Below are positions 17,071-25,560 of a stretch of 64,000 nt of DNA, piece by piece. How positions within the stretch are numbered: position 1 is the first letter of the stretch; the number at the start of each line of letters is the position of its first letter. A program made the position numbers and the translations under genes. The notes under the pieces are model-generated. The model saw nothing but the letters and a program-made list of their open reading frames with translations, ran no database searches and was not told the DNA's origin. Source of the stretch: Lysobacter soli (lineage in GTDB: Bacteria > Pseudomonadota > Gammaproteobacteria > Xanthomonadales > Xanthomonadaceae); assembly GCF_003382285.1 (NCBI RefSeq), contig NZ_QTJR01000003.1, positions 124,001 to 188,000 of the forward strand. Direction: 5' to 3'.

Positions 17071-18272
17071 GCGATGGCGACCGGGTAGGAACCCAGCACC
17101 TTCACTTCCTGCGCGTAATCGGCGAGTTCGTCGAGCGCGCGACGCATCGCCTCTTCCTGCACGTGGCCGCCGATGTCGATGAAGAACGCGTACTGCCAGA
17201 GCCCGGTGTGACCCGGACGCGACTCGATGCGGTTCATGCTCAGGCCGTGTTTTGCGAACGGCGCCAGCACGTGGTACAGCGCGCCGGGCTGGTCCTTGAT
17301 GAAGATCATCAGCGAGGTGCGGTCGTTGCCCGACGGCGGGAACAGCTCGCGGCCGATCACCAGGAAGCGCGTGGTGTTGTCCGGGCGATCCTCGATCGGC
17401 CCCGCGACGGATTTCAGTCCGTACACATTCGCCGCGCTGATGCCGGCGATGGCGGCGGCATCGTCGGAGGCGCGGGCGCGGCGCGCGGCCTCGGCGTTGC
17501 TCGACACCGGGATCTTCTCGGCCTTGGGCAGGTACTGGCGCAGCCACGCCTTGCACTGCGCGAACGACTGCGGATGCGAATACACGCGCTCGATGCCCTC
17601 GAGCTGGTCGTTCCGCGACAGCAGGTGCTGGTGCACGCGAAGCTCGACTTCGCCGCAGATCTTCAGCTTCGAGGTGAGGAACATGTCGAGCGTCGACTGG
17701 ATCGTGCCCTGCGTCGAGTTCTCCACCGGCACCACGCCGAAATCGGCATGTCCGGCTTCCACTTCCTGGAACACTTCCTCGATGCTAGCCAGCGGCAGGC
17801 CGTGGATCGAATGGCCGAAATGCTTGTAGACGGCCTGCTGCGAATGCGTGCCTTCCGGGCCGAGGTAGCCGATCTTCAGCGGCTCCTGCTGCGCCAGGCA
17901 CGCGGACATGATTTCGCGGAACAGCCGCACCAGCACTTCGTCGTTGAGCGGGCCGTCGTTGCGATCGACCACGCGGCGCAGCACCTGCGCTTCGCGTTCG
18001 GGGCGGTAGTAATCCACCGCTGCCGCGAGCTTGCCCTTCGCCTTGCCGACCTGGTTGGCGAACTGCGCACGCTCGCCGATCAGTTCCTGGATGTGGCGGT
18101 CGATGCCGTCGATGCGCTCGCGCAACGTGGCGAGATCGAGCGGCGCGGCGTCGGTCTTCGAAGGCACGGCGTCGGCCACGTCCTTCGCGGGAGCGCGCTT
18201 GGAGGGAGCGCGCTTGGTGGCCGCCTTCGTCGTGGTCTGCTTCTTCGGTGCGGCCTTGCCGGTCTTCTTCAT
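17067..18272 (-). CDS. pheA: Bifunctional chorismate mutase/prephenate dehydratase
   Basis: 401 residues from the ATG (MKKTGKAAPKK). An unusual Lys/Ala/Pro-rich tail (1-45) precedes an AroQ chorismate mutase (about 46-135, LRERIDGIDRHIQELI), a prephenate dehydratase (about 133-310, GYLGPEGTHSQQA; VVPVENSTQGTI; NTTRFLVIG) and an ACT regulatory domain (about 315-395, with ESRPGHTGLWQYAFF, close to the ESRP phenylalanine-binding motif). It converts chorismate to phenylpyruvate with feedback inhibition by phenylalanine. It is second in the serC-pheA-hisC-aroA operon; a longer GTG-started frame reaches the serC stop but lacks conserved sequence. Confidence 0.96.
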   Translation of the reverse strand: MKKTGKAAPKKQTTTKAATKRAPSKRAPAKDVADAVPSKTDAAPLDLATLRERIDGIDRHIQELIGERAQFANQVGKAKGKLAAAVDYYRPEREAQVLRRVVDRNDGPLNDEVLVRLFREIMSACLAQQEPLKIGYLGPEGTHSQQAVYKHFGHSIHGLPLASIEEVFQEVEAGHADFGVVPVENSTQGTIQSTLDMFLTSKLKICGEVELRVHQHLLSRNDQLEGIERVYSHPQSFAQCKAWLRQYLPKAEKIPVSSNAEAARRARASDDAAAIAGISAANVYGLKSVAGPIEDRPDNTTRFLVIGRELFPPSGNDRTSLMIFIKDQPGALYHVLAPFAKHGLSMNRIESRPGHTGLWQYAFFIDIGGHVQEEAMRRALDELADYAQEVKVLGSYPVAIA

Positions 18273-18336
18273 GGGGGAGTTGTCCGTGTTCTGTCTTGCG
18301 TTGCCCGGGCGAAGGACCTGCCGGGTACTCGTGCCG

Positions 18337-18370
18337 CGACCCGGGGTGCTTCGCTGGCCCGGGCTACAGG
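18337..18370. repeat. CCCGGG-type intergenic repeat between serC and pheA
   Basis: CCCGGGGTGCTTCGCTGGCC followed by CGGGCTACA, a diverged copy of the repeat at 7640, 42151 and 48694. It sits in the 102-nt gap inside the operon, where a hairpin in the mRNA could affect stability or differential expression. Confidence 0.6.
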
Positions 18371-18374
18371 ACAC

Positions 18375-19460
18375 TCATCCGTGTCGGTTCTGGAAATCGC
18401 GCATGAAGTCCACCAGCGCCTGCACGCCGGCTTCCGGCATCGCGTTGTAGATCGACGCGCGCATGCCGCCGAGCACGCGGTGGCCCTTCAGCGCGAGCAG
18501 GCCTGCAGCCTTGGATTCCTTCAGGAACGCGGCATCCAGCGCCGGATCGTGCAGGAAGAACGGCACGTTCATGCGAGAGCGCGCGGCAGGCACGACGTCG
18601 TTGCGATAGAAGCCGCCGGAGCCGTCGATCGCGCCATACAGCAGCGCCGACTTGCGCGCGTTTCGACGCGCGAACTCATCGACGCCGCCTTCGGCCAGCA
18701 TCCACTTGAACACCAGTCCCGCGAGGTACCAATTCCACGTCGGCGGCGTGTTGAGCATCGATTCGCCCGCGACGTGCGAGCGGTAATTCATGATGTCCGC
18801 GCGCGGCTGGCCGGCGCGTTCGAGCAGGTCGCGGCGCACGATCACCACGGTCACGCCCACCGGGCCGAGATTCTTCTGCGCGCCGCCGTAGATCACGCCG
18901 AAGCGCGACACATCCAGTGGTTCGGCGGCAATGGACGAGCTGAAGTCGGCGACCAGCGGCGCATCACCAACGTCCGGGATATCGCGGAATTCCACGCCGT
19001 GGATGGTTTCGTTCGCGGTGTAGTGCACGTACGCCGCGCCGGGCGTGAGGCGCCACTCGCTGCGCGGCGGAATGTCGTGGAAACCAGACGATTCGCCATC
19101 GGCGGCGATGCGTGCATCGACATACGTGCGCGCCTGCTTGATCGCCGTCTTGCCCCAGTGGCCGGTCACGACGTAGTCGGCGGCCTGCCCCGGCGCGGCG
19201 AAGTTCAGTGGGATCAGCGCCTGCTGCAGCGTCGCGCCGCCGGCGAGGAAGAGCACGGCGTAGTCGTCGGGAATCGACATCAATGTGCGCAGGTCGGCTT
19301 CGGCCTGTCGCGCGACTTCCATGAACTCGGCGCCGCGGTGGCTGATTTCCACGATGGAGGCGCCGACGCCGTTCCACTCCAGCATTTCCTCCTGCGCCTG
19401 GCGCAGCACCGCCTCGGGAAGGGTGGCGGGGCCAGCGGCGAAGTTGAAGGCGCGGGACAT
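18375..19460 (-). CDS. serC: Phosphoserine aminotransferase
   Basis: 361 residues starting at the ATG at 19460 with GGAG just upstream. [11 protein letters not shown] at the N-terminus, HRGAEFMEV and Lys196 in [10 protein letters not shown] (PLP lysine) identify SerC. It makes phosphoserine from 3-phosphohydroxypyruvate and glutamate, and also acts in pyridoxal phosphate synthesis. It is the promoter-proximal gene of the operon with pheA, hisC and aroA, the serC-aroA linkage being common in gamma-proteobacteria. Confidence 0.97.
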   Translation of the reverse strand: MSRAFNFAAGPATLPEAVLRQAQEEMLEWNGVGASIVEISHRGAEFMEVARQAEADLRTLMSIPDDYAVLFLAGGATLQQALIPLNFAAPGQAADYVVTGHWGKTAIKQARTYVDARIAADGESSGFHDIPPRSEWRLTPGAAYVHYTANETIHGVEFRDIPDVGDAPLVADFSSSIAAEPLDVSRFGVIYGGAQKNLGPVGVTVVIVRRDLLERAGQPRADIMNYRSHVAGESMLNTPPTWNWYLAGLVFKWMLAEGGVDEFARRNARKSALLYGAIDGSGGFYRNDVVPAARSRMNVPFFLHDPALDAAFLKESKAAGLLALKGHRVLGGMRASIYNAMPEAGVQALVDFMRDFQNRHG

Positions 19461-19650
19461 GAAATCTCCGGTCGGACAGGCGAAGGACGGGCGGGAACGC
19501 GCGAGCGGCCAAGTATGCCGCACCGCAACAGCGTGCGGATTCATGGTTTCCACCGCAACTTTTTGCTCATGCTGCCCCTCTATAGTGGAACCGGGCGCAC
19601 GTGTGCGTCCGCCCTCCCCGCGATACTCCAACGCGAAAACCGGAACCGAC
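19461..19650. promoter_or_regulatory. Divergent serC/msrP promoter region
   Basis: A TATAGT hexamer at 19581-19586 is a good -10 box for msrP, about 65 nt before its ATG. Only a weak -35 (ACTTTT, 19558-19563, 17-nt spacing) precedes it. The serC promoter must lie in the other half but no clear boxes were seen. Confidence 0.5.
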
Positions 19651-20619
19651 ATGTCACTGCGCGACGCCTTGAGGATTCCCGCCGCCGAAATCACGGACGA
19701 ATCGGTCTATCGCGAACGCCGCCGCCTGCTGGCCGCGCTCTCCGTCGCGCCCGCGATGGCGCTGTCCGGCTGCGGGCAAGCCGAGCCGCCCCCGCCGCCG
19801 AAGGTGGCGCTCACGCCGGCGCAGGCGCGTTCGGGCTTCCGCACCGACGAGACGCTGACGCGCTTCGAGGACGTCACCACCTACAACAACTTCTACGAGT
19901 TCGGTACCGGCAAGGCCGATCCGTCGAAAGCCAAGCGCACGCTTCGCACGAGTCCGTGGACGGTCGCCATCGGCGGGCATTGCGCCAAACCCGGCAAGGT
20001 CTCGATGGAGGACCTGCTGAAGGGCTTCAAGCCGGAGGAGCGCGTGTACCGCCTGCGCTGCGTGGAAGGCTGGTCGATGGTGATCCCGTGGCTGGGCGTG
20101 CCGCTGGCGGATGTGCTCAAGCGCTTCGAGCCCACCTCGCAGGCGAAGTACGTCGCCTTCACCACCATCGCCGATCCGAAACAGACGCCGGGCGTGGCCT
20201 GGCCCTCGCTGGACTGGCCGTATCGCGAAGGCCTGCGCATCGACGAGGCCATGCATCCGCTGACGCTGCTGGCCACCGGCCTGTACGGCAAGCCGCTGCT
20301 GCAGCAGAACGGCGCGCCACTGCGACTCGTGGTTCCGTGGAAGTACGGCTTCAAGAGCATCAAGTCGATCGTCGCGATCGACTTCGTCGAGACGATGCCC
20401 GAAACCGCCTGGCACCAGGCGCAGCCGAGCGAGTACGGCTTCTTTTCCAACGTCAATCCGACGGTGGACCACCCGCGCTGGAGCCAGAAGACCGAGCGCC
20501 GCATCTCGGGCACCGCAAGCAAGCTGTTCGCGGAGCGGATTCCGACCAGGATGTTCAACGGCTATGCGGACCAGGTAGCCGGGCTGTACAAGGGGCTGGA
20601 CCTGAAGAAGTGGTTCTGA
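19651..20619 (+). CDS. msrP: Periplasmic protein-methionine-sulfoxide reductase, catalytic subunit
   Basis: 322 residues. It is a molybdopterin enzyme of the sulfite-oxidase fold that repairs methionine sulfoxide in envelope proteins. Cys137 in [11 protein letters not shown] is the molybdenum ligand. The N-terminus carries a Tat signal ([10 protein letters not shown]) followed by a lipobox-like LSGC with Cys41, so it may be a Tat-exported lipoprotein, unlike soluble E. coli MsrP. Its membrane partner MsrQ lies 190 bp downstream, separated by a REP pair. Confidence 0.95.
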   Translation: MSLRDALRIPAAEITDESVYRERRRLLAALSVAPAMALSGCGQAEPPPPPKVALTPAQARSGFRTDETLTRFEDVTTYNNFYEFGTGKADPSKAKRTLRTSPWTVAIGGHCAKPGKVSMEDLLKGFKPEERVYRLRCVEGWSMVIPWLGVPLADVLKRFEPTSQAKYVAFTTIADPKQTPGVAWPSLDWPYREGLRIDEAMHPLTLLATGLYGKPLLQQNGAPLRLVVPWKYGFKSIKSIVAIDFVETMPETAWHQAQPSEYGFFSNVNPTVDHPRWSQKTERRISGTASKLFAERIPTRMFNGYADQVAGLYKGLDLKKWF

Positions 20620-20678
20620 AGCTCTAAAAGCTGGTACCGCTCCACTGCTGCGCCCTCGTTCCGAGCGTTCCGCATTTG

Positions 20679-20783
20679 CCGTCATCCCCGCGAAGGCGGG
20701 GATCCAACTGTCAGGCCTGGCACGCTCTCCGGCGAGCGTGGTTCGCTGGACAGTTGGATTCCCGCCTTCGCGGGAATGACGGT
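20679..20783. repeat. Inverted REP pair (BIME-like) between msrP and msrQ
   Basis: CGTCATCCCCGCGAAGGCGG with GGATCCAACTGTC at one end is mirrored by GACAGTTGGATTCCCGCCTT with CGCGGGAATGACG at the other, around a roughly 40-bp centre that contains a further GCTCTC/GAGCGTG-like hairpin. Transcribed, it would form one long stem within the msrPQ message. Confidence 0.93.
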
Positions 20784-20809
20784 TCACATGGCCGACGGTT
20801 CATCAAAGA

Positions 20810-21454
20810 ATGCCCCTCTCCTCCCGCACCCTCATCGCCATCAAGACCCTCGTCCACGCGCTGGCGCTGACGCCGGCGGCGATCCTCGCCTGGCAGATCC
20901 GCGCGGAATTCCTGACCGGCAGCGGCGGGCTCGGCGCCGATCCGGTGGCGGAGATCGAACACCGCCTCGGCCTGTGGGCGCTGCGCTTTTTAATGCTGAC
21001 GCTGGCGATCACGCCGCTGCGGCAGCTCACCGGACAGCCGGTGCTGCTGCGCTTCCGGCGCATGCTCGGGCTGTACGCGTTCGCCTACGCGACGCTGCAC
21101 TTCACCGCGTACCTGGTGCTCGACCTGCGCGGCTACTGGACGCAGATCTTCGAGGAAATCGCCAAGCGGCCGTACATCACCGTCGGCTTCGCCGCCTGGC
21201 TGCTGCTGGTGCCGCTGGCGCTGACCTCGACGCAGGCGGCGATCCGCTGGCTCGGCCGCAACTGGGCGCGGCTGCACAAGCTGGTCTATGTCATCGCCAT
21301 GCTGGCGGTGCTTCACTTCTGGTGGCTGGTGAAGTCCGACGTCCGCGAGCCGGCGCTGTACGCCGGGATCCTTGCGGTGCTGCTCGGGTGGCGCGCCTGG
21401 AACGCGCTGAAGAAGCGGAAACTCAGCGCGCGCCGTAAAGCAGCAGCAGGCTGA
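20810..21454 (+). CDS. msrQ: Heme-binding membrane subunit of the MsrPQ system
   Basis: 214 residues with about six transmembrane helices of the ferric reductase-like family. Candidate heme ligands are His in EIEHRLGLWALRF, HFTAYL, LHKLVYV and LHFWWLV. MsrQ passes electrons from the quinone pool or a flavin reductase to MsrP. The 3' end overlaps the convergent FHA gene by 32 bp. Confidence 0.94.
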   Translation: MPLSSRTLIAIKTLVHALALTPAAILAWQIRAEFLTGSGGLGADPVAEIEHRLGLWALRFLMLTLAITPLRQLTGQPVLLRFRRMLGLYAFAYATLHFTAYLVLDLRGYWTQIFEEIAKRPYITVGFAAWLLLVPLALTSTQAAIRWLGRNWARLHKLVYVIAMLAVLHFWWLVKSDVREPALYAGILAVLLGWRAWNALKKRKLSARRKAAAG

Positions 21455-22217
21455 GCGCCGCCGCCAGCAGGATCGCTGCCAGCAACAGCCACGGGATGCG
21501 TCGCGCCGAACGCTTGATCGGTGCGACGGCGCGCGTGTCCTCGATGACCGGCACGCGCGCCTTCGGTGCGGGCACGTCGGGCGCGACGGTGCGCTGCATC
21601 GGCGCTTCGACCACGAAACGATGCTGGCTTCCGAACACGACCTGGTCGCCCGCCTGCAGCAGCGCGTGACGCACCGGACGACCGTTGACCAGGCTGCCTT
21701 CCACCGAGCCCAGGTCGCGAAGGATCACGCCATCGGCATGGCCTTCCAGCCGCGCGTGGCGCTCGGCGAAATTCGGATCGTTGACGCGGATGTCGCTCTC
21801 GCCGGCGCGGCCGACCAGTCGCGGCGCGTCCAGCGTGAAGCTGCGGCCGTGGTGCGGGCCGCCGATGCCACGCAGCAGCATGCGCGTGTCGGTGCCGCCG
21901 TTGAATCCGTAGTCGGCCGGGGCCGGCAGCGGATCGCCGCCGAGCAGCATCAGCTCCACGCCGTCGACGAAGATCGCATCGCCCACGCGCAACATCGCCA
22001 TGCGACGCACCGGACGACCGTTGACGTGCAGGCCGGGCGCACCTTCGCGGACCTGCAGCCACACGCCACGGCGGTCGACGCAGAACTGCGCGACGGCGCC
22101 GTCGGGCGCGACCTGCGCCAATGCGCCGGACGGATCGTAGCCAATGGCATGCACGCCCGGCCCCAGGGCCAGGTCGGCATGTTCGCGGTTCTGGAAGCGC
22201 AGGCGGAGGGCAGTCAC
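21423..22217 (-). CDS. Membrane-anchored protein with tandem FHA domains
   Basis: 264 residues from a GTG at 22217; longer frames upstream read through another gene. Residues about 10-80 form a degenerate FHA-like domain ending VNGRPVRRMAMLRVGDAIFVDG. Residues about 125-205 are a canonical FHA domain (LVGRAGESDIRVNDPNFAERHARL, then GSLVNGRPVRH), which binds phosphothreonine. A C-terminal transmembrane helix (about 243-262, IPWLLLAAILLAAALSLLLL) is followed by YGAR. No kinase or phosphatase is adjacent, so its signalling partner is unknown. Confidence 0.83.
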   Translation of the reverse strand: MTALRLRFQNREHADLALGPGVHAIGYDPSGALAQVAPDGAVAQFCVDRRGVWLQVREGAPGLHVNGRPVRRMAMLRVGDAIFVDGVELMLLGGDPLPAPADYGFNGGTDTRMLLRGIGGPHHGRSFTLDAPRLVGRAGESDIRVNDPNFAERHARLEGHADGVILRDLGSVEGSLVNGRPVRHALLQAGDQVVFGSQHRFVVEAPMQRTVAPDVPAPKARVPVIEDTRAVAPIKRSARRIPWLLLAAILLAAALSLLLLYGAR

Positions 22218-22301
22218 GTCCGCGCAATCTAGCAGAAGGCCCGCGCACTTGGATGCATCGTGCGCGGCGCGCACAATACCGGCCACTTCGGGAGAGCCCA
22301 C

Positions 22302-22577
22302 ATGTCGAACATCGATATCCGCCACGCGCATTCGCTGCCGCCGGAACAGGCACGCCAGGCCGTGCAGGACGTGGCCGACAAACTCGCCGACCGCTTCGGC
22401 ATGGTCACCGGGTGGAGCGGCAACACGCTCAATTTCAGCCGCAGCGGCGTGGACGGCCACATCAACGTGGCGCCGAGCGAACTGCACGTGACGGCCAAGC
22501 TGGGCTTCCTGCTGAGCACGATGAAGGGGCCGATCGAGGCGGAGATCCGCCGCGTGCTCGACGAACGCTTCACCTGA
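22302..22577 (+). CDS. Polyhydroxyalkanoic acid system family protein
   Basis: 91 residues with a GGGAGA ribosome-binding site. The sequence ADRFGMVTGWSGNTLNFSRSGVDGHINVAPSELHVTAKLGFLLSTMKGPIEAEI matches the small family named after a PHA-granule gene region. It has a steroid/lipid-binding-like alpha/beta appearance with no signal peptide. Biochemical function is not established. A phasin is encoded about 24 kb downstream, in line with PHA metabolism. Confidence 0.82.
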   Translation: MSNIDIRHAHSLPPEQARQAVQDVADKLADRFGMVTGWSGNTLNFSRSGVDGHINVAPSELHVTAKLGFLLSTMKGPIEAEIRRVLDERFT

Positions 22578-22588
22578 CGCTCACCGAC

Positions 22589-23359
22589 CTACTCCATCGC
22601 GCCGTCGAACGGATCCGCATCGCCCGCGAACAGGCGGCGCGAGATGTCGCGTTCGTCCTGTTCGATCTCGCCGATGAAGCCGCGCGCGTCGCCGAGGCGG
22701 CCGAACGCCTCGAAGCCGCGTTCGAGGAACCCCTGCAACTGCGACAGCCCGGCCGCACGTGCCGGCGCGCGCGACAGCCGCAGCAGCATCGATACGCCCG
22801 GCAACCGGAGCGCATGGCCTAGGCCGAGGCCGACCCGGGCGATCAGGTCGATCTGGTAGCCGCGCAGCCGCGGCAGCCCCGCCATCCGATAGGCGCGCGC
22901 GTAAAGCGCCGCGTCCAGGCGGCGGTGAGGTCCACCGATGGCCTGCAGCACCTGCGCCATCCGCAGATCCAGCGCCTGCGTGAGCAGGCCCAGTTCGATC
23001 GCATCGGCCACGGTCGCCAGCAAATGCTCCGGCAGCAGGCGCTGCATCATCGGCAGCACGCGCGCGATGTCGGCGTCGCGCTGGGCGAAGTCGTGTTCGT
23101 TGTAGACGTCGGTCAGGAAGAACTGCGCCGCCGGGCGGCGCTGGGGATCGCGCAGGAAGCGGTCGAAGCTCGCCTCGAGCCGGCGCGTCTGCCAGCGGCG
23201 CAGTTCCGGCAGCCACGGCAGTTCGTTGCGGGGTTCGATCGCAGGGTCGTGCAGCGCCTGGTGTTCGCGCAGCAGCCAGTCCAGGCGGTCCCGGAGCGGC
23301 CCGTCGCGTAGGGGGCGATGACGCGGAGGTCGGCGGTCGGGGATCGGGCGCGGCGGCAT
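22589..23359 (-). CDS. FFLEELY-type conserved hypothetical protein
   Basis: 256 mostly helical residues. QFFLTDVYNEHDFAQRDADIARV (about 83-105) matches the signature after which these uncharacterised proteins are named. The start at 23359 gives a Pro/Arg-rich N-terminus (MPPRPIPDRRPPRHRP). No catalytic motif, membrane segment or export signal is evident. It converges on the PHA-related gene with an 11-bp gap and is divergent from the patatin gene. Confidence 0.72.
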   Translation of the reverse strand: MPPRPIPDRRPPRHRPLRDGPLRDRLDWLLREHQALHDPAIEPRNELPWLPELRRWQTRRLEASFDRFLRDPQRRPAAQFFLTDVYNEHDFAQRDADIARVLPMMQRLLPEHLLATVADAIELGLLTQALDLRMAQVLQAIGGPHRRLDAALYARAYRMAGLPRLRGYQIDLIARVGLGLGHALRLPGVSMLLRLSRAPARAAGLSQLQGFLERGFEAFGRLGDARGFIGEIEQDERDISRRLFAGDADPFDGAME

Positions 23360-23460
23360 CCCGGTCGATCATCGGCGGCCGGGGCACACGTCGCAACCCG
23401 TCACGACGCTGCCCGCCGCGGGGCGGCTACACTCGGGCCACCTTCGCCGCCCGTGCCCGC

Positions 23461-24723
23461 ATGCTGTCACTCCACTCCGCCAGGCAACGCGCGCGCGCAC
23501 CCGGGCAACCGCCCCGCATCGGCCTGGCGGTCGCCGGCGGCGGGCCCATCGGCGGGATGTACGAACTCGGCGCCCTGCGCGCGCTCGACGAGGCGATCGA
23601 AGGCCTGGACCTCACGCGGCTGGACGGCTACGTCGGCGTGAGCAGCGGCGCGTTCCTCGCGGCCGGCCTCGCCAACCGCATCGACACGGCCGAGATGTGC
23701 CGCATCTTCATCACCGGCGACAGCGCGGACGTGCAGTTCCGCCCCGAAACCTTCCTGCGCCCGGCGATCTTCGAATACGCACGCCGCGCCGCGCGGCTGC
23801 CGCGGCTGGCGGCGACGTGGTGGCAGGAGCTGCTGTTCTCGCGCAACGAGTCGCGCTGGTCGGACCTGCTGATGCACTTCGGCGCACTGGTCCCCACCGG
23901 CCTGTTCGACAACGCGCAGGTCGAACGCTTCCTGCAGGACGTCTTCACCCGCCGCGGCCGCAGCAACGATTTCCGCGATCTGGACACCGAACTGTGCGTG
24001 GTCGCGGTCGACCTGGACAGTGGCGAGGCGGTGAAATTCGGCACCGAAGGCTGGGACGGCGTGCCGATCTCCGTCGCCGTGCAGGCCAGCGCCGCCCTGC
24101 CCGGCCTGTATCCGCCGGTCGAGATCGGCGGCCGGCATTTCGTCGACGGTGCGCTGCGCCGGACGATGCACGCCTCCGTCCTGCTCGACCGCGACGTGGA
24201 CCTGATGATCGGCCTCAACCCGCTGGTGCCATTCACCCAGGACGACAGCGGCCGGCCGGTGAGCCACGAGCGCAGCCTCGCCGCGGGCGGCCTGCCGGCC
24301 GTGCTGTCGCAGACGTTCCGCACGCTGCTGCAATCGCGCATGCAGGTCGGGCTGGCCCGGTACGCGCAGCAGTATCCCAACATCGACCAGCTGATCTTCG
24401 AGCCCAACGCCGGGGATGCCGAGCTGTTCTTCACCAACGCCTTCAGCTTCTCGGCGCGCCGCAGGATCTGCGAGATCGCCTGGCGCAACACGATGGCCGA
24501 CCTGCGCCGGCGCGCGGAGGAGCTCGCGCCCGTGCTCGACGCCCACGGCCTCTCGCTGCGCATGGCCGTGGTGGGCGATGAAAACCGATCGCTGCTCGAC
24601 GGCCTCGCGCCGCCTCCGCGCGACAACGACGCCACCGCACGCCTGCGCCGCGCGCTGGACGACATCGAGCATCGCCCCCCGCCGGCACGCCGCGCCCCGC
24701 GCGCACGCCGAAGCGCGCCGTAA
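23461..24723 (+). CDS. Patatin-like phospholipase
   Basis: 420 residues. Oxyanion loop AGGGPIGG (25-32), nucleophile Ser61 in GVSSG (59-63) and Asp229 in VDGA form the Ser-Asp dyad of patatins. The central region (about 85-160) is helical, and the C-terminus is Pro/Arg-rich and disordered (PPPARRAPRARR). There is no signal peptide. It would hydrolyse acyl groups from lipids, either for intracellular lipid turnover or as an effector. The context does not decide. Confidence 0.87.
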   Translation: MLSLHSARQRARAPGQPPRIGLAVAGGGPIGGMYELGALRALDEAIEGLDLTRLDGYVGVSSGAFLAAGLANRIDTAEMCRIFITGDSADVQFRPETFLRPAIFEYARRAARLPRLAATWWQELLFSRNESRWSDLLMHFGALVPTGLFDNAQVERFLQDVFTRRGRSNDFRDLDTELCVVAVDLDSGEAVKFGTEGWDGVPISVAVQASAALPGLYPPVEIGGRHFVDGALRRTMHASVLLDRDVDLMIGLNPLVPFTQDDSGRPVSHERSLAAGGLPAVLSQTFRTLLQSRMQVGLARYAQQYPNIDQLIFEPNAGDAELFFTNAFSFSARRRICEIAWRNTMADLRRRAEELAPVLDAHGLSLRMAVVGDENRSLLDGLAPPPRDNDATARLRRALDDIEHRPPPARRAPRARRSAP

Positions 24724-24780
24724 CACCCTCTCGACGCCCGCGATGGTGCGATGCCGGCATGTGCATCGCGATGGATCTCC

Positions 24781-25560
24781 ATGCCTCCGGTTTCCCGAAG
24801 CAACCTCTACATCGGCTGCGCCGGATGGTCGCTGCCGTCGGCCACCCGATCGCTGTTCGGCGAGGGTGAATCGATGCTGGCGCGCTACGCCACGCGCTTC
24901 AACGCGACGGAGATCAACTCCTCCTTCCACCGTCCGCACCGGCGCGACACGTACGTGCGCTGGGCCGCCAGCGTGCCCGCGCGTTTCCGCTTCAGCGTGA
25001 AGCTGCCGCGCACGATCACGCACGACGCACGGCTGCGCGGCATCGCGCGCGAACTCGACCGTTTCGCCGGCGAAGTCGACGGGCTCGGTCGCAAGTTCGC
25101 CGTGCTGCTCGTGCAGCTTCCGCCCAGCCTGCCGTTCGAAGCGCGGACGGCGACGACCTTTTTCGCGATGCTGCGCCGCCGCTTCGACGTCGGCATCGCG
25201 TGCGAGGCACGGCACGCATCGTGGTTCACGCCGCGCGCGGAGGAACTCTGGCAGCGGCACGGCATCGCCCGCGTCGCGGCGGATCCGCCGGTGCCCGATG
25301 GCGCCTCGCGCGATCCCGGCGGCGACGCACGCATGCGCTACTGGCGCTGGCATGGCAGCCCGCGCGTGTATTACAGCGCGTACGACGATGCAGCCCTGCG
25401 TACGCTGACCGATGGAGTGAACGGCCATCGCGGCATGCGCTGGGTGATCTTCGACAACACGGCGCACGGGCATGCCGCCACGGATGCACTGCGGTTGCAG
25501 TCGATGCTCGACGAGGCGCCGACGACGAACTCCTCGTCGAAGAAACGGAGAACCACATGA
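24781..25560 (+). CDS. DUF72 (YecE-like) family protein
   Basis: 259 residues. NLYIGCAGWSLPS at the N-terminus, ATEINSSFHRPHRRDTYVRWA, FRFSVKLPRTITH and VIFDNTAHGHAATDA at the end are the DUF72 signature, a TIM-barrel of unknown function. The C-terminal SSSKKRRTT tail is basic. Its stop overlaps the next start by 4 bp, so it is coupled to the flavoprotein gene. Confidence 0.9.
   Translation: MPPVSRSNLYIGCAGWSLPSATRSLFGEGESMLARYATRFNATEINSSFHRPHRRDTYVRWAASVPARFRFSVKLPRTITHDARLRGIARELDRFAGEVDGLGRKFAVLLVQLPPSLPFEARTATTFFAMLRRRFDVGIACEARHASWFTPRAEELWQRHGIARVAADPPVPDGASRDPGGDARMRYWRWHGSPRVYYSAYDDAALRTLTDGVNGHRGMRWVIFDNTAHGHAATDALRLQSMLDEAPTTNSSSKKRRTT

Noticed and set aside
16863-20627. Very long plus-strand open frame (about 1,250 codons)
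   Set aside because: It is antisense to hisC, pheA and serC and merely reflects absence of stops in high-GC DNA; its translation resembles no protein and the true genes are clear.
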